From: an uncultured Akkermansia sp.
GTDB lineage: Bacteria; Verrucomicrobiota; Verrucomicrobiia; Verrucomicrobiales; Akkermansiaceae
Reading direction: 5' to 3'
Assembly: GCA_904501955.1 (NCBI GenBank)
Contig: CAJGCY010000168.1
Location: forward strand, 1-5,269
DNA length: 5,269 nt
Positions 1-4,895 of this stretch are shown here, piece after piece. The position numbers and the translations under genes were made by a program. Below the pieces are notes generated by a model. That model had not been told where the DNA came from. It did no database searches and saw only the letters and a program-made list of their open reading frames with translations. The stretch's first letter is position 1. Each line of letters opens with the position of its first letter.

Positions 1-112
1 GCAGCTCAATAGCCCGACGCGTAAGCGTCGGGTTTAGCGTAAAAATGAATAGGAGCCCCGGATGGGGCGGCAGAGAATGCGTGAAGGGTATTGACTTTGG
101 TCTAGGAATAAG
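1..112. repeat. Direct repeat copy 1 (paired with 2306-2419)
   Basis: The first 42 bases are identical to 2306-2347. Similarity then continues with substitutions and small indels through a GGAGCCCC...GGGGCGGCAGAGA block to the shared TAGGAATAAG at about 103-112. The segment carries a strong hairpin near its start and no convincing ORF. In island 2 the matching segment lies at the right end, just before the boundary motif. Here it lies at the left edge of the window, so it may be the end of another island unit that begins upstream. The two copies are in the same orientation and flank the M42 peptidase gene. Confidence 0.9.
11..34 (+). terminator. Strong GC hairpin with GTAA loop, terminator-like
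   Basis: CCCGACGC (13-20), a GTAA tetraloop of the stable GNRA type, and GCGTCGGG (25-32) form a perfect 8-bp stem. It can be extended by a G-U and an A-U pair. Only three T residues follow on the plus strand, so an intrinsic terminator is possible but weak. The whole hairpin is repeated exactly at 2316-2339, so it is a module of the repeat island and not specific to one gene. Confidence 0.45.
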
Positions 113-192
113 GGTGTGCGCAATGTATTGTTTTTTCAATGAAACTTATACCTCAAGCAACGGCTTTCTGCCGCCCCTCGCCCGGGGCTCCA
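52..192. repeat. Long-range inverted repeat with about 90-bp spacer
   Basis: The left arm at about 52-76 (GGAGCCCCGG...GGGGCGGCAGA) is the near reverse complement of the right arm at about 166-192 (TCTGCCGCCCC...CGGGGCTCC). Each arm is also a small imperfect hairpin of the GCCCC/GGGGC type. The spacer, 77-165, includes an AT-rich patch around 121-150. I see no gene in it. The matching repeat at 2306-2419 has only the left arm, so the right arm and spacer are an addition in island 1 or were lost from island 2. Confidence 0.7.
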
Positions 193-243
193 ATCTTTCT
201 CTATCGGGGACCCGGCGCTGACGCACCGGTCTACTGTGCTACC

Positions 244-282
244 GCCCCTCGGGGCTTTGAGTTAGGCTCGCCTGTGGCGAGC
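244..282. repeat. Two short perfect hairpins
   Basis: GCCCC-TC-GGGGC lies at 244-255 (followed by TTT), and GCTCGCC-TGT-GGCGAGC at 266-282. The sequence between them, GAGTTAGGCTCGC at about 260-271, recurs in island 2 at about 1910-1922. There the downstream half of the second hairpin is missing. A variant of the same stem, GCTCGC-GACAG-GCGAGC, closes the array in island 2 at 2260-2276. The bases from 193 to 243 show nothing I can identify. Confidence 0.65.
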
Positions 283-299
283 AGGATGGGAGAGGGGAA

Positions 300-465
300 A
301 CAGCTTGCGCTGTGGTGAAGAACGCACCTGCGGTGCGTGGTACGGGGGGAGGAGGAACGACTTGCGCCGTGGTGAAGAATGCCCGTTGGGCATGGTGAAG
401 AATCTGCCTGCGGCAGATGGTGAAGAACAGCTTGCGCTGTAGTGAAGAACGCACCTGCGGTGCGT
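300..465. repeat. Palindromic hairpin array 1
   Basis: Seven small hairpins are joined by G(G/A)TGAAGA-type or GGTACGGGGGGAGGA-type linkers. In order they are ACAGC-TTGC-GCTGT (300-313), ACGCACC-TGC-GGTGCGT (322-338), ACGAC-TTGC-GCCGT (357-370, one mismatch), ATGCCC-GTT-GGGCAT (379-393), ATCTGCC-TGC-GGCAGAT (402-418), ACAGC-TTGC-GCTGT (427-440) and ACGCACC-TGC-GGTGCGT (449-465). The order of the last five is the same as in island 2. Minus-strand reading frames across it are open only because the repeat happens to lack stops, so I regard it as non-coding. Confidence 0.9.
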
Positions 466-490
466 GGTACGGGGGGAGGAACCTCTTCCC

Positions 491-529
491 GCAAAAAATC
501 AACAATCCAAATCCCAACCTCAAAAATCA
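491..529 (-). repeat. Gene/island boundary motif, right edge of island 1
   Basis: Read on the minus strand, away from the M42 gene, this is TGATTTTTGAGGTTGGGATT followed by more GGATT/GATTTTTT runs. The same motif occurs at 1771-1804, 2428-2462, 4741-4772, 4967-4993 and 5114-5147. Its T-rich start also provides the U-tract of the hairpin terminator at 521-562. Confidence 0.8.
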
Positions 530-562
530 GCAAGCCTTGCCGCGAGGGGCGGCAAGGCTTGC
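521..562 (-). terminator. Intrinsic terminator of the M42 peptidase gene
   Basis: A perfect 14-bp stem pairs 530-543 with 549-562, around a 5-base loop. On the minus strand it is followed by TGATTTTTG. It begins 22 bases past the TAA stop of the peptidase gene and has the expected order for a Rho-independent terminator on that strand. The stem contains the GCCGC/GCGGC sequence also seen in other repeats of the window, so the terminator may have been recruited from the repeat family. Confidence 0.8.
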
Positions 563-584
563 TGGACATAGTGGGCGGAGCTGC

Positions 585-1721
585 TTACTTCTTGCGGCAG
601 CAGCGCTTTTTAGCGGCGGGCTTGGCGGCGCATTCCTCTGCCTTGGGGGCGAGGGTGCGCACCTTGCGCTCCCAGGACCAATCCCAACGGTTAAGGGATG
701 TGAAGCAAGCGGCGAGGAGGTCGACGCTGGCCTGCACGTCTGTCTTGTGAGCCATTTCGATGCTCTGGTGCACGTTGCGCACGGGGATGGAAACCGCACC
801 GGCAATGGAGCCACCGGCCACAAACTTCTGCATGGCGCCGGCATCTGTGCCACCGGCGGAGAGGAGCTCGAGCTGGTAGGGGATGGCGTTCTCCTCGCAG
901 AGGGCGGTCTGGAACTTGACCATGCGGCTGTCGGTGATGAGGGTGCCATCGTATACCTTAATGGCGGTACCCTTGCCGAGGACGGTGCACTTATCGTGAG
1001 CGCCGGAGCCGGGGGTATCGAAGGCGATGGTGACATCGAGCGCGAAGGAGAAATCCGGCTGGATGGCGATGGTGGCGGCTTGGGCACCACGCAGGCCTAC
1101 CTCCTCCTGCACGGAGAAGACGGCATACAGGTCGTAGTCCGGCAGCTGCTTGGCAGCGGCAATGGCGCGGATAGCCTCGATGAGCAGGAAGCAACCGCCA
1201 CGGTTGTCGATGCTCTTTACGTTGAGGCAATCGCCCATCTCGACGAGGTCGCCGATGCGGGTGATGGAGTCGCCGACGGAAACATACTTCTCCACTTCTT
1301 CCTTGGGCATGCCGAGGTCGACCACGTAGTCGGTAACGGCGGGCATTTTGGAGCGCTCCTCGGGAGCCATGACGTGGATGGGCTTAACACCCATGCAGCC
1401 GGGCAAATCCTTGGTGCCGTGCACCGTCACGCGCTGAGCGGTGAGGGTTTTGGGGTCGAACCCACCGAGGGGGAGGATGCGGATGAAGCCGTTGTCGTCG
1501 ATATGGCGAACGATGAAGCCGATTTCATCCATGTGGGCGGCGCACATGATTTTTTTGTCGCTGCACTTGCCCTTAACCACGGCGATAACATTGCCCATGT
1601 TGTCGACGGTGATGGAATCTGCCAGCGGGGTCATCTCTTTGATGATGAGATCACGGATGCCGTACTCAAAACCGGGAGCCCCGGTAGCCTCACAAAGTTC
1701 CTTGAAGAGTTGGATATTCAT
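585..1721 (-). CDS. M42-family metallo-aminopeptidase / endoglucanase-family protein
   Basis: The predicted protein has 378 residues and is a cytosolic dinuclear-metal aminopeptidase of the M42 (glutamyl/TET aminopeptidase) family, expected to trim N-terminal residues from peptides. The expected active-site pattern is visible in order: A-A-H-M-D-E with metal ligand H63 and D65, I-D-N-R with bridging D172, Q-E-E with general base E206 and ligand E207, A-L-D-V with D229, and P-V-R-N-V-H with H318. The A-G-G-T-D-A-G segment is at 289-295. Substrate preference cannot be read from sequence; some relatives were historically called cellulases. Length slightly exceeds the usual roughly 350 because of a Lys/Ala/Cys-rich tail after residue 350, ending K-K-R-C-C-R-K-K. 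The frame stays open upstream to 1892, but those 57 codons run through the boundary motif and repeat, while family similarity begins at M-N-I-Q-L-F-K. No clear Shine-Dalgarno precedes this ATG. Confidence 0.93.
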   Translation of the reverse strand: MNIQLFKELCEATGAPGFEYGIRDLIIKEMTPLADSITVDNMGNVIAVVKGKCSDKKIMCAAHMDEIGFIVRHIDDNGFIRILPLGGFDPKTLTAQRVTVHGTKDLPGCMGVKPIHVMAPEERSKMPAVTDYVVDLGMPKEEVEKYVSVGDSITRIGDLVEMGDCLNVKSIDNRGGCFLLIEAIRAIAAAKQLPDYDLYAVFSVQEEVGLRGAQAATIAIQPDFSFALDVTIAFDTPGSGAHDKCTVLGKGTAIKVYDGTLITDSRMVKFQTALCEENAIPYQLELLSAGGTDAGAMQKFVAGGSIAGAVSIPVRNVHQSIEMAHKTDVQASVDLLAACFTSLNRWDWSWERKVRTLAPKAEECAAKPAAKKRCCRKK

Positions 1722-1731
1722 GACGCGCAAA

Positions 1732-1760
1732 AGGATACGCCTGAATTGCCGGATTGGCAA
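1732..1760 (-). promoter_or_regulatory. Candidate sigma70-type promoter for the M42 gene
   Basis: On the minus strand there is TTGCCA (1755-1760, 5 of 6 to the -35 consensus), a 17-bp spacer, and TATCCT (1732-1737, 4 of 6 to the -10 consensus). The -10 ends 10 bases before the ATG at 1721. Transcription would therefore begin only a few bases upstream of the start codon, consistent with the lack of a ribosome binding site. The prediction is by eye only. Confidence 0.45.
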
Positions 1761-1770
1761 GACAAAATTA

Positions 1771-1804
1771 AATTTTAGAGGTTGGATTTTGAATTTTGGA
1801 TTGA
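1771..1804 (+). repeat. Gene/island boundary motif, left edge of island 2
   Basis: The plus strand reads ATTTTAGAGGTTGGATTTTG and then GAATTTTGGATTGA-like sequence. It is the inverted counterpart of 2428-2462, whose reverse complement shares the ATTTTAGAGGTT(G/T)GATTTTG core with one difference. The two together bracket island 2. This copy lies upstream of a gene rather than behind one, so the motif is not only a 3'-end signal. Confidence 0.8.
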
Positions 1805-1954
1805 GAAATAAGGAAGGTGCAATGGGAAGTACGAGGTGCGAATTCCGAAGGCCGAATTCGGATGCACGCTGTTGAGCTGGTGCCCGCTTCACGAGCGCCG
1901 AGTTAGGCTCGCAGGGATGTGGGAGGGATGGAACGGTTGATGCCGAGGTGAAGA
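1805..1954. other. Left part of repeat island 2, with one palindromic segment
   Basis: No gene is supported here. GTGC-GAATTC (1836-1845) can pair with GAATTC...GCAC (1854-1867), giving an imperfect hairpin with an asymmetric GGAT bulge. GAGTTAGGCTCGC at about 1910-1922 matches island 1. GGTGAAGA at about 1948-1954 is the linker that introduces the first full array hairpin. The left part of the island seems to be a degenerate or truncated version of the array entrance seen in island 1. Confidence 0.5.
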
Positions 1955-2245
1955 ACGCACCTGGCGGTGCGTGGTACGGAGTATAGGCTCGCAGGTTTTA
2001 TGGGAAGGAACGGCATGCGCCGTGGTGAAGAATGCCCGTTGGGCATGGTGAAGAATCTGCCTGCGGCAGATGGAGAAGAACAGCTAGAGCTGTAGTGAAG
2101 AACGCACCTGGCGGTGCGTGGTACGGGGGGAAGGAACGGCATGCGCCGTGGTGAAGAACGCCCGATGGGCATGGTGAAGAATCTGCCTGCGGCAGATGGT
2201 GAAGAACAGCTAGCGCTGTAGTGAAGAACGCACCTGGCGGTGCGT
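1955..2245. repeat. Palindromic hairpin array 2, with 126-bp higher-order period
   Basis: Eleven hairpins are present. An ACGCACC-TGGC-GGTGCGT copy at 1955-1972 is followed by two complete five-hairpin cassettes, starting at 2010 and 2136, 126 bp apart. The cassette order is ACGGC-ATGC-GCCGT, ATGCCC-GTT-GGGCAT (second copy ACGCCC-GAT-GGGCAT), ATCTGCC-TGC-GGCAGAT, ACAGC-TAGC-GCTGT (first copy ACAGCT-AG-AGCTGT) and ACGCACC-TGGC-GGTGCGT. Linkers are G(G/A)TGAAGA, with GGAGAAGA once. The cassettes are separated by a GGTACGGGGGGAAGGA-like segment. Loops vary and stems are largely kept. The short open frames on the minus strand are repeat by-products. Confidence 0.92.
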
Positions 2246-2259
2246 GGTACGGAGTATAG

Positions 2260-2304
2260 GCTCGCGACAGGCGAGCGGAATTTTAAGAGCCCGTGCCAAC
2301 GGGC
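2260..2304. repeat. Two hairpins closing array 2
   Basis: GCTCGC-GACAG-GCGAGC lies at 2260-2276 and GCCCGT-GCCA-ACGGGC at 2289-2304. They connect the five-hairpin array to the direct repeat that starts at 2306. The first is a loop variant of the hairpin at 266-282 in island 1. Confidence 0.7.
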
Positions 2305-2305
2305 G

Positions 2306-2419
2306 GCAGCTCAATAGCCCGACGCGTAAGCGTCGGGTTTAGCGTAATAATAAAAGGGAGCCCCGGGTGAGGGGCGGCAGAGAGCGAGTGAACGGTATGG
2401 ACTTTTGTTTAGGAATAAG
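2306..2419. repeat. Direct repeat copy 2 (paired with 1-112)
   Basis: The first 42 bases equal 1-42. After that the copies differ by scattered substitutions and small indels. It contains the GCCCC-GGGTGA-GGGGC hairpin at about 2362-2377. On the minus strand that hairpin is followed by CTCCCTTTTATTATTA, so it could also end transcripts of the deaminase gene, which lies upstream on that strand. The segment ends close to the right-hand boundary motif of island 2. Confidence 0.9.
2316..2339 (+). terminator. Second copy of the GTAA-loop GC hairpin, terminator-like
   Basis: CCCGACGC (2318-2325), GTAA and GCGTCGGG (2330-2337) are followed by TTT and then an AT-rich stretch. It is identical to the hairpin at 11-34. 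There is no plus-strand gene immediately upstream that would need termination here, so a terminator role is uncertain. Confidence 0.4.
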
Positions 2420-2427
2420 AGGATACC

Positions 2428-2462
2428 CAAATCCAAAATCAAACCTCTAAAATCAAAAATCC
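2428..2462 (-). repeat. Gene/island boundary motif, right edge of island 2
   Basis: On the minus strand the sequence GGATTTTTGATTTTAGAGG begins about one base after the TAG stop of the deaminase gene and continues TTTGATTTTGGATTTGG. It gives a U-rich 3' end to that transcript and forms the inverted partner of 1771-1804. Confidence 0.8.
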
Positions 2463-2463
2463 G

Positions 2464-2913
2464 CTAGTTTTTCTTCACAAGGGGGAATTGCTGGGACAAG
2501 GGGTACTCGGGCACATGGATGAGTTCTACGCCGTACATGGCGGCAATCTCGGGGGCGCGGGAGTCGGCATAATCCTCGCCATAATAAATGGTGCGTACGC
2601 CGTGGGCGCAGAGGGCCTGCATGCAAGAGGTGCAGGGCATGGTGGTGCAGGCTACTATCTTGGCTTCGCCGCGCTTGAAGAGGCTGCAGAGGTTAATTTC
2701 TGCATGGAGCATAAATTTTTGGCGTTCGGCGCGCGATGCCCAAAAGCCTTCGGGCGCGGTAAAGCCGGGGAAGAGTCCGTTGTAGGCCGTGCCAATGACG
2801 CGGTTATCCTTATCGAGGGCGGCGGCGCCTACCTTGCGGTAGGGGTCCTCGGAGCGCAAGGCGGCCACGTGGGCCAAGCCCATGACATACTGGGGAATGG
2901 AAAGACGGCTCAT
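2464..2913 (-). CDS. Cytidine/deoxycytidylate deaminase-family protein (dCMP deaminase-like)
   Basis: The predicted protein has 149 residues and is a zinc-dependent deaminase, most likely converting dCMP to dUMP in pyrimidine nucleotide metabolism. H-A-E at 70-72 supplies a zinc ligand (H70) and the proton-shuttling E72. P-C-T-S-C at 93-97 supplies zinc ligands C94 and C97. D-P-Y-R-K-V-G-A (23-30) and G-T-A-Y-N-G (41-46) match the substrate-side motifs of the dCMP deaminase subgroup better than those of cytidine or tRNA-adenosine deaminases. Length is normal for the family, and the protein appears complete and cytosolic. Another in-frame ATG lies ten codons in, but the upstream start preserves the helix usual before the D-P motif. 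The TAG stop abuts the boundary motif of island 2. The gene is divergent from the ankyrin gene across 102 bp. The exact substrate is inferred. Confidence 0.9.
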   Translation of the reverse strand: MSRLSIPQYVMGLAHVAALRSEDPYRKVGAAALDKDNRVIGTAYNGLFPGFTAPEGFWASRAERQKFMLHAEINLCSLFKRGEAKIVACTTMPCTSCMQALCAHGVRTIYYGEDYADSRAPEIAAMYGVELIHVPEYPLSQQFPLVKKN

Positions 2914-2919
2914 GGCATT

Positions 2920-2947
2920 ATCTTACAACAGTTTTGCGTCATTGCAA
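2920..2947 (-). promoter_or_regulatory. Candidate promoter for the deaminase gene
   Basis: On the minus strand there is TTGCAA (2942-2947, 4 of 6), a 16-bp spacer, and TAAGAT (2920-2925, 4 of 6). The -10 ends six bases before the ATG, which would place the transcript start at or next to the start codon. No Shine-Dalgarno is visible. The match is modest. Confidence 0.35.
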
Positions 2948-2978
2948 GCGCAATGCTGTGCCGGAGCGATTTTTTTGC

Positions 2979-3008
2979 TTGCCAGGGCAGGGGGGGCTCT
3001 GCTATAAG
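2979..3008 (+). promoter_or_regulatory. Candidate promoter for the ankyrin gene
   Basis: TTGCCA (2979-2984, 5 of 6), an 18-bp spacer and TATAAG (3003-3008, 5 of 6) form the best promoter-like pair in the window. The -10 ends seven bases before the ATG at 3016. Used as a promoter, it would make the purine-rich AAGGGAGG at 3006-3013 mostly untranscribed. The -10 and the Shine-Dalgarno readings of these bases therefore compete. Confidence 0.45.
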
Positions 3009-3015
3009 GGAGGCG

Positions 3016-3798
3016 ATGACAAGAGATTTTTACAATCCGCTTTTGCTGTTGATTATTATTGTATTGCTGGCATGCCGCATTAGCAGCGTGGGCCATGCGG
3101 GTAGCTTGGAGGTGTGGGTGATGGGCCTTTGCGCTACGGGTTTTGCGTTGGATGGCTCGTTGTCGATGGCGCGGGCGATGACGCAGCGTCCGGCTATCAT
3201 GAACGTGGTGTGGGCCGTGGTGTTTTTGCTGGTGGGGTGCTGCACGTGGGTGATGGCGACGAGCGACCAGGGCGCCGAGGAAGAGGAGCTGGCGGAATAC
3301 CGTGCTATGTATGCCCTATATAAGCAGGAGGGCAATGTGAATGCGCGCAATGAGAATGGTGATACGCTGCTGTTTTTGGCGGTGGAGTGCGGTAAGGAAA
3401 ATGTGGTGCGCACGCTGTTGCAGCATAAGGAGCTGACGGAGGACCAGTTGCCGGAGGCTGCTATGCGTGCTATTGCGGCTGAGCGCACGCCGGAGCTTTC
3501 GTTGCTGTTGGATGGTGGTTTGGCGGTGGATGCAGCCCCGGGCGGGGTGCCGTTGCTGTGTGTGGCGGCGGCGCATGGTAATACGGAGGCGGTGAGCCTG
3601 CTGCTGTCGCGCGGGGCGCAGCCTACGGTGGCGGATGATGCCGGGGTGTCCGCGCTGTCGAATGCGGTGATTAGCGGCAATGTGCGCATTGTGCGCAAGT
3701 TGCGGGAGGCCGGGGCGGCTGCCGATGCTCCGGATGCTGATGGCCGCACGCCGGCCAGTTACTCGCGCTCTGAAAAAATGGACGAAGCGCTGCGTTGA
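3016..3798 (+). CDS. Membrane-anchored ankyrin-repeat protein
   Basis: The predicted protein has 260 residues; its specific function is not recognised. Three hydrophobic segments, at about 5-22, 31-45 and 60-81, look like membrane helices. An acidic linker (E-E-E-E around 88-91) leads to ankyrin-type repeats. N-G-D-T-L-L-F-L-A-V-E-C-G begins at 114, a weak repeat covers about 146-172, G-V-P-L-L-C-V-A-A-A-H-G-N starts at 177, G-V-S-A-L-S-N-A-V-I-S-G-N starts at 210, and a partial one starts at 243. Ankyrin repeats bind proteins, so a membrane-tethered scaffold or regulator is a reasonable inference. The frame is open upstream to 2488, but that part is antisense to the deaminase gene. The ATG at 3016 follows AAGGGAGG by two bases (short spacing) and a good -10. 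The next gene begins 34 bp after the TGA. Confidence 0.85.
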   Translation: MTRDFYNPLLLLIIIVLLACRISSVGHAGSLEVWVMGLCATGFALDGSLSMARAMTQRPAIMNVVWAVVFLLVGCCTWVMATSDQGAEEEELAEYRAMYALYKQEGNVNARNENGDTLLFLAVECGKENVVRTLLQHKELTEDQLPEAAMRAIAAERTPELSLLLDGGLAVDAAPGGVPLLCVAAAHGNTEAVSLLLSRGAQPTVADDAGVSALSNAVISGNVRIVRKLREAGAAADAPDADGRTPASYSRSEKMDEALR

Positions 3799-3822
3799 TT
3801 TCTTTTCCGCATATACTTATAT
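3795..3822 (+). promoter_or_regulatory. Weak promoter-like sequence before the coiled-coil gene
   Basis: TATACT at 3812-3817 matches the -10 consensus in 5 of 6 positions, but no good -35 stands at the right distance. TTGATT at 3795-3800 is too close to it, though it is 16 bp from a poorer TTATAT at 3817-3822. GAGAGAG at 3824-3830 is a weak ribosome binding site for the ATG at 3833. Co-transcription from the ankyrin promoter is equally possible. Confidence 0.25.
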
Positions 3823-3832
3823 GAGAGAGAGC

Positions 3833-4735
3833 ATGAAGAGATTTGCCATAACTACCCTATTGGTGCTGCCTTTCTGTGCGTTGGCAGAGGATTTTACCCT
3901 GGCTGACGGCACGGTGCTGAAAGAGGCGGAGGTGCTGCACCGTGGTGACCATGATATTCAGATTCGCCATGCGGGCGGGATTGAGCGTTTTTCGTACAAA
4001 GAGCTGGGAGAGGAAATGCAGCAGCGCTTTGAGCTGACCCCGGAGCATGTGGCGGCGCGCCGTAAACAGGCGACTGAGGCTGCGGCTGAAAAAAGACGTG
4101 CCCGTGAACAGGCGGCGGCAGAAAAACAGCGCCGCATGCAAGAGGACCAAGAGGCGCGCACAGCGGCTTTAGAGTTGTCCGGCAAGTATGCCCGCTACCT
4201 TACCGGGGCGGATGTGATGGGCTTGGTTGCCGGTATGGTGACGCTGGAGGCCCGCGCTGCGGAGTTTTTGGCGGCCGAATGGAATTGCCGCGAGGCTGTG
4301 CGCTTGCAGTTGCCGCAGGATGCTCAGCGCTTTGAGGCGGAGATGAACACGCGCCGCCCCGGGTATGAAAAGGAATGCAAGAAGCAGGAGAATCTGCGTG
4401 TGGAGCTGGAGACCTTGAGCGCCAAAGCGCAAGACCAAGCGGCCAGAATCAAGTTGTTGAACGATGAGGTGGCGGCGCTGCGTGCCAAGGTGGCGCAGCT
4501 GAATAAGGAATTGGGCCGTGCGGAAGCCGAGGCGGTGGATGCGAAGACGACGGTGGTGATTGATCGCCCGGTGCCCGTTTATGTGCCTTCTCCGCCTCCT
4601 ACCTGCATTGGGCATACCACGATTCGCCCTAAACCGTGTGCCCCGCGTCCCAAGCCGGTGCGCCCCGCCCCTAGGCCGCATCATCACCACCATTCCCCCG
4701 GCCCTCGCCCCGCATCCTCCGCTAAGAAAATATGA
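3833..4735 (+). CDS. Exported coiled-coil protein with Pro/His-rich C-terminus
   Basis: The predicted protein has 300 residues and no recognised name. M-K-R-F-A-I-T-T-L-L followed by C-A-L-A gives a Sec-type signal peptide with probable cleavage after A18, so the product should act in the periplasm or outside. Residues 20-66 form a small domain (F-T-L-A-D-G-T-V-L ... I-R-H-A-G-G-I-E-R-F) of a type I associate with Verrucomicrobiota exported proteins. Residues 71-117 are Ala/Arg/Glu-rich helix, and 181-236 show leucine heptads typical of a coiled coil. From 244 the chain is Pro-rich, with H-H-H-H-H at 283-287, which could bind metal. An in-frame ATG at 3821 would add four residues; the later one gives a cleaner signal peptide. 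Codons 280-300 plus the stop are duplicated exactly downstream (4896-4961). Envelope structure or metal binding is a guess. Confidence 0.85.
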   Translation: MKRFAITTLLVLPFCALAEDFTLADGTVLKEAEVLHRGDHDIQIRHAGGIERFSYKELGEEMQQRFELTPEHVAARRKQATEAAAEKRRAREQAAAEKQRRMQEDQEARTAALELSGKYARYLTGADVMGLVAGMVTLEARAAEFLAAEWNCREAVRLQLPQDAQRFEAEMNTRRPGYEKECKKQENLRVELETLSAKAQDQAARIKLLNDEVAALRAKVAQLNKELGRAEAEAVDAKTTVVIDRPVPVYVPSPPPTCIGHTTIRPKPCAPRPKPVRPAPRPHHHHHSPGPRPASSAKKI

Positions 4736-4895
4736 GTGGATTGTGGATTTTTGAGGTTTGATTTTTGATTTCGGAAGTTCCGCTCGCTCCCGCTCGCAAG
4801 GGGAGGCGAGGCTAATGCTACTGTTTACGCTCCGCGCTTAAAGCGCGGGCTGTAGCCGTTGCCAAGGTCCGCTCCTGCGGCGTAGCCGCCGAGCA
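4670..4895. repeat. Tandem duplication, unit 1 (includes gene 3' end)
   Basis: This 226-bp unit begins at codon 280 of the coiled-coil gene and runs through its stop, the boundary motif and a hairpin region. Bases 4670-4751 are identical to 4896-4977, and 4773-4809 are identical to 4992-5028. The rest has substitutions, and unit 2 lacks about eight bases within the T-rich motif. Hairpins include an imperfect CTCGCTCCC/GGGAGGCGAG stem (4783-4810), CCGCGCT-TAA-AGCGCGG (4832-4848) and GCGGC-GTA-GCCGC (4877-4889), the last extended by GCTC/GAGC. Confidence 0.93.
4741..4772 (+). repeat. Gene/island boundary motif, left edge of island 3
   Basis: GGATTTTTGAGGTTTGATTT at about 4745-4764, followed by TTGATTTC, begins within about ten bases of the TGA stop of the coiled-coil gene. 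Its first part matches the minus-strand motif next to the M42 terminator at 491-529. Confidence 0.8.

Noticed and set aside
231..569. Minus-strand open frames across hairpin array 1
   Set aside because: Two frames are open at once, and the peptides are repeats of phrases such as V-L-H-H and F-F-T-T that follow the DNA repeat unit. Gene-finding programs may annotate spurious proteins here.
1..584. tRNA, rRNA or known riboswitch in island 1
   Set aside because: I see no cloverleaf, conserved T-loop sequence or recognised aptamer core. The pairings are simple independent hairpins.
417..1778. 453-codon open frame on the plus strand
   Set aside because: It is antisense to the M42 gene, which has a complete active-site motif set. 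The plus-strand translation is Gly/Asp/Ala/His-rich low complexity and its start lies inside the hairpin array.
1722..1892. Longer N-terminus for the M42 protein (start at 1892)
   Set aside because: The extra 57 codons translate the boundary motif and island sequence, are not part of the family fold, and would overlap the candidate promoter.
1903..2172. 89-codon minus-strand frame in array 2
   Set aside because: It is the translation of the palindromic cassette with no start signal. Indels between island copies do not respect the frame.
300..2245. CRISPR array
   Set aside because: There are no unique spacers between identical repeats. The intervening sequences are themselves repeated hairpins, and no cas genes are present.
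2488..3015. Upstream extension of the ankyrin frame
   Set aside because: These 176 codons are antisense to the deaminase gene and have a biased, unstructured composition. The hydrophobic N-terminus begins at the ATG at 3016, with a purine-rich site and -10 in front.
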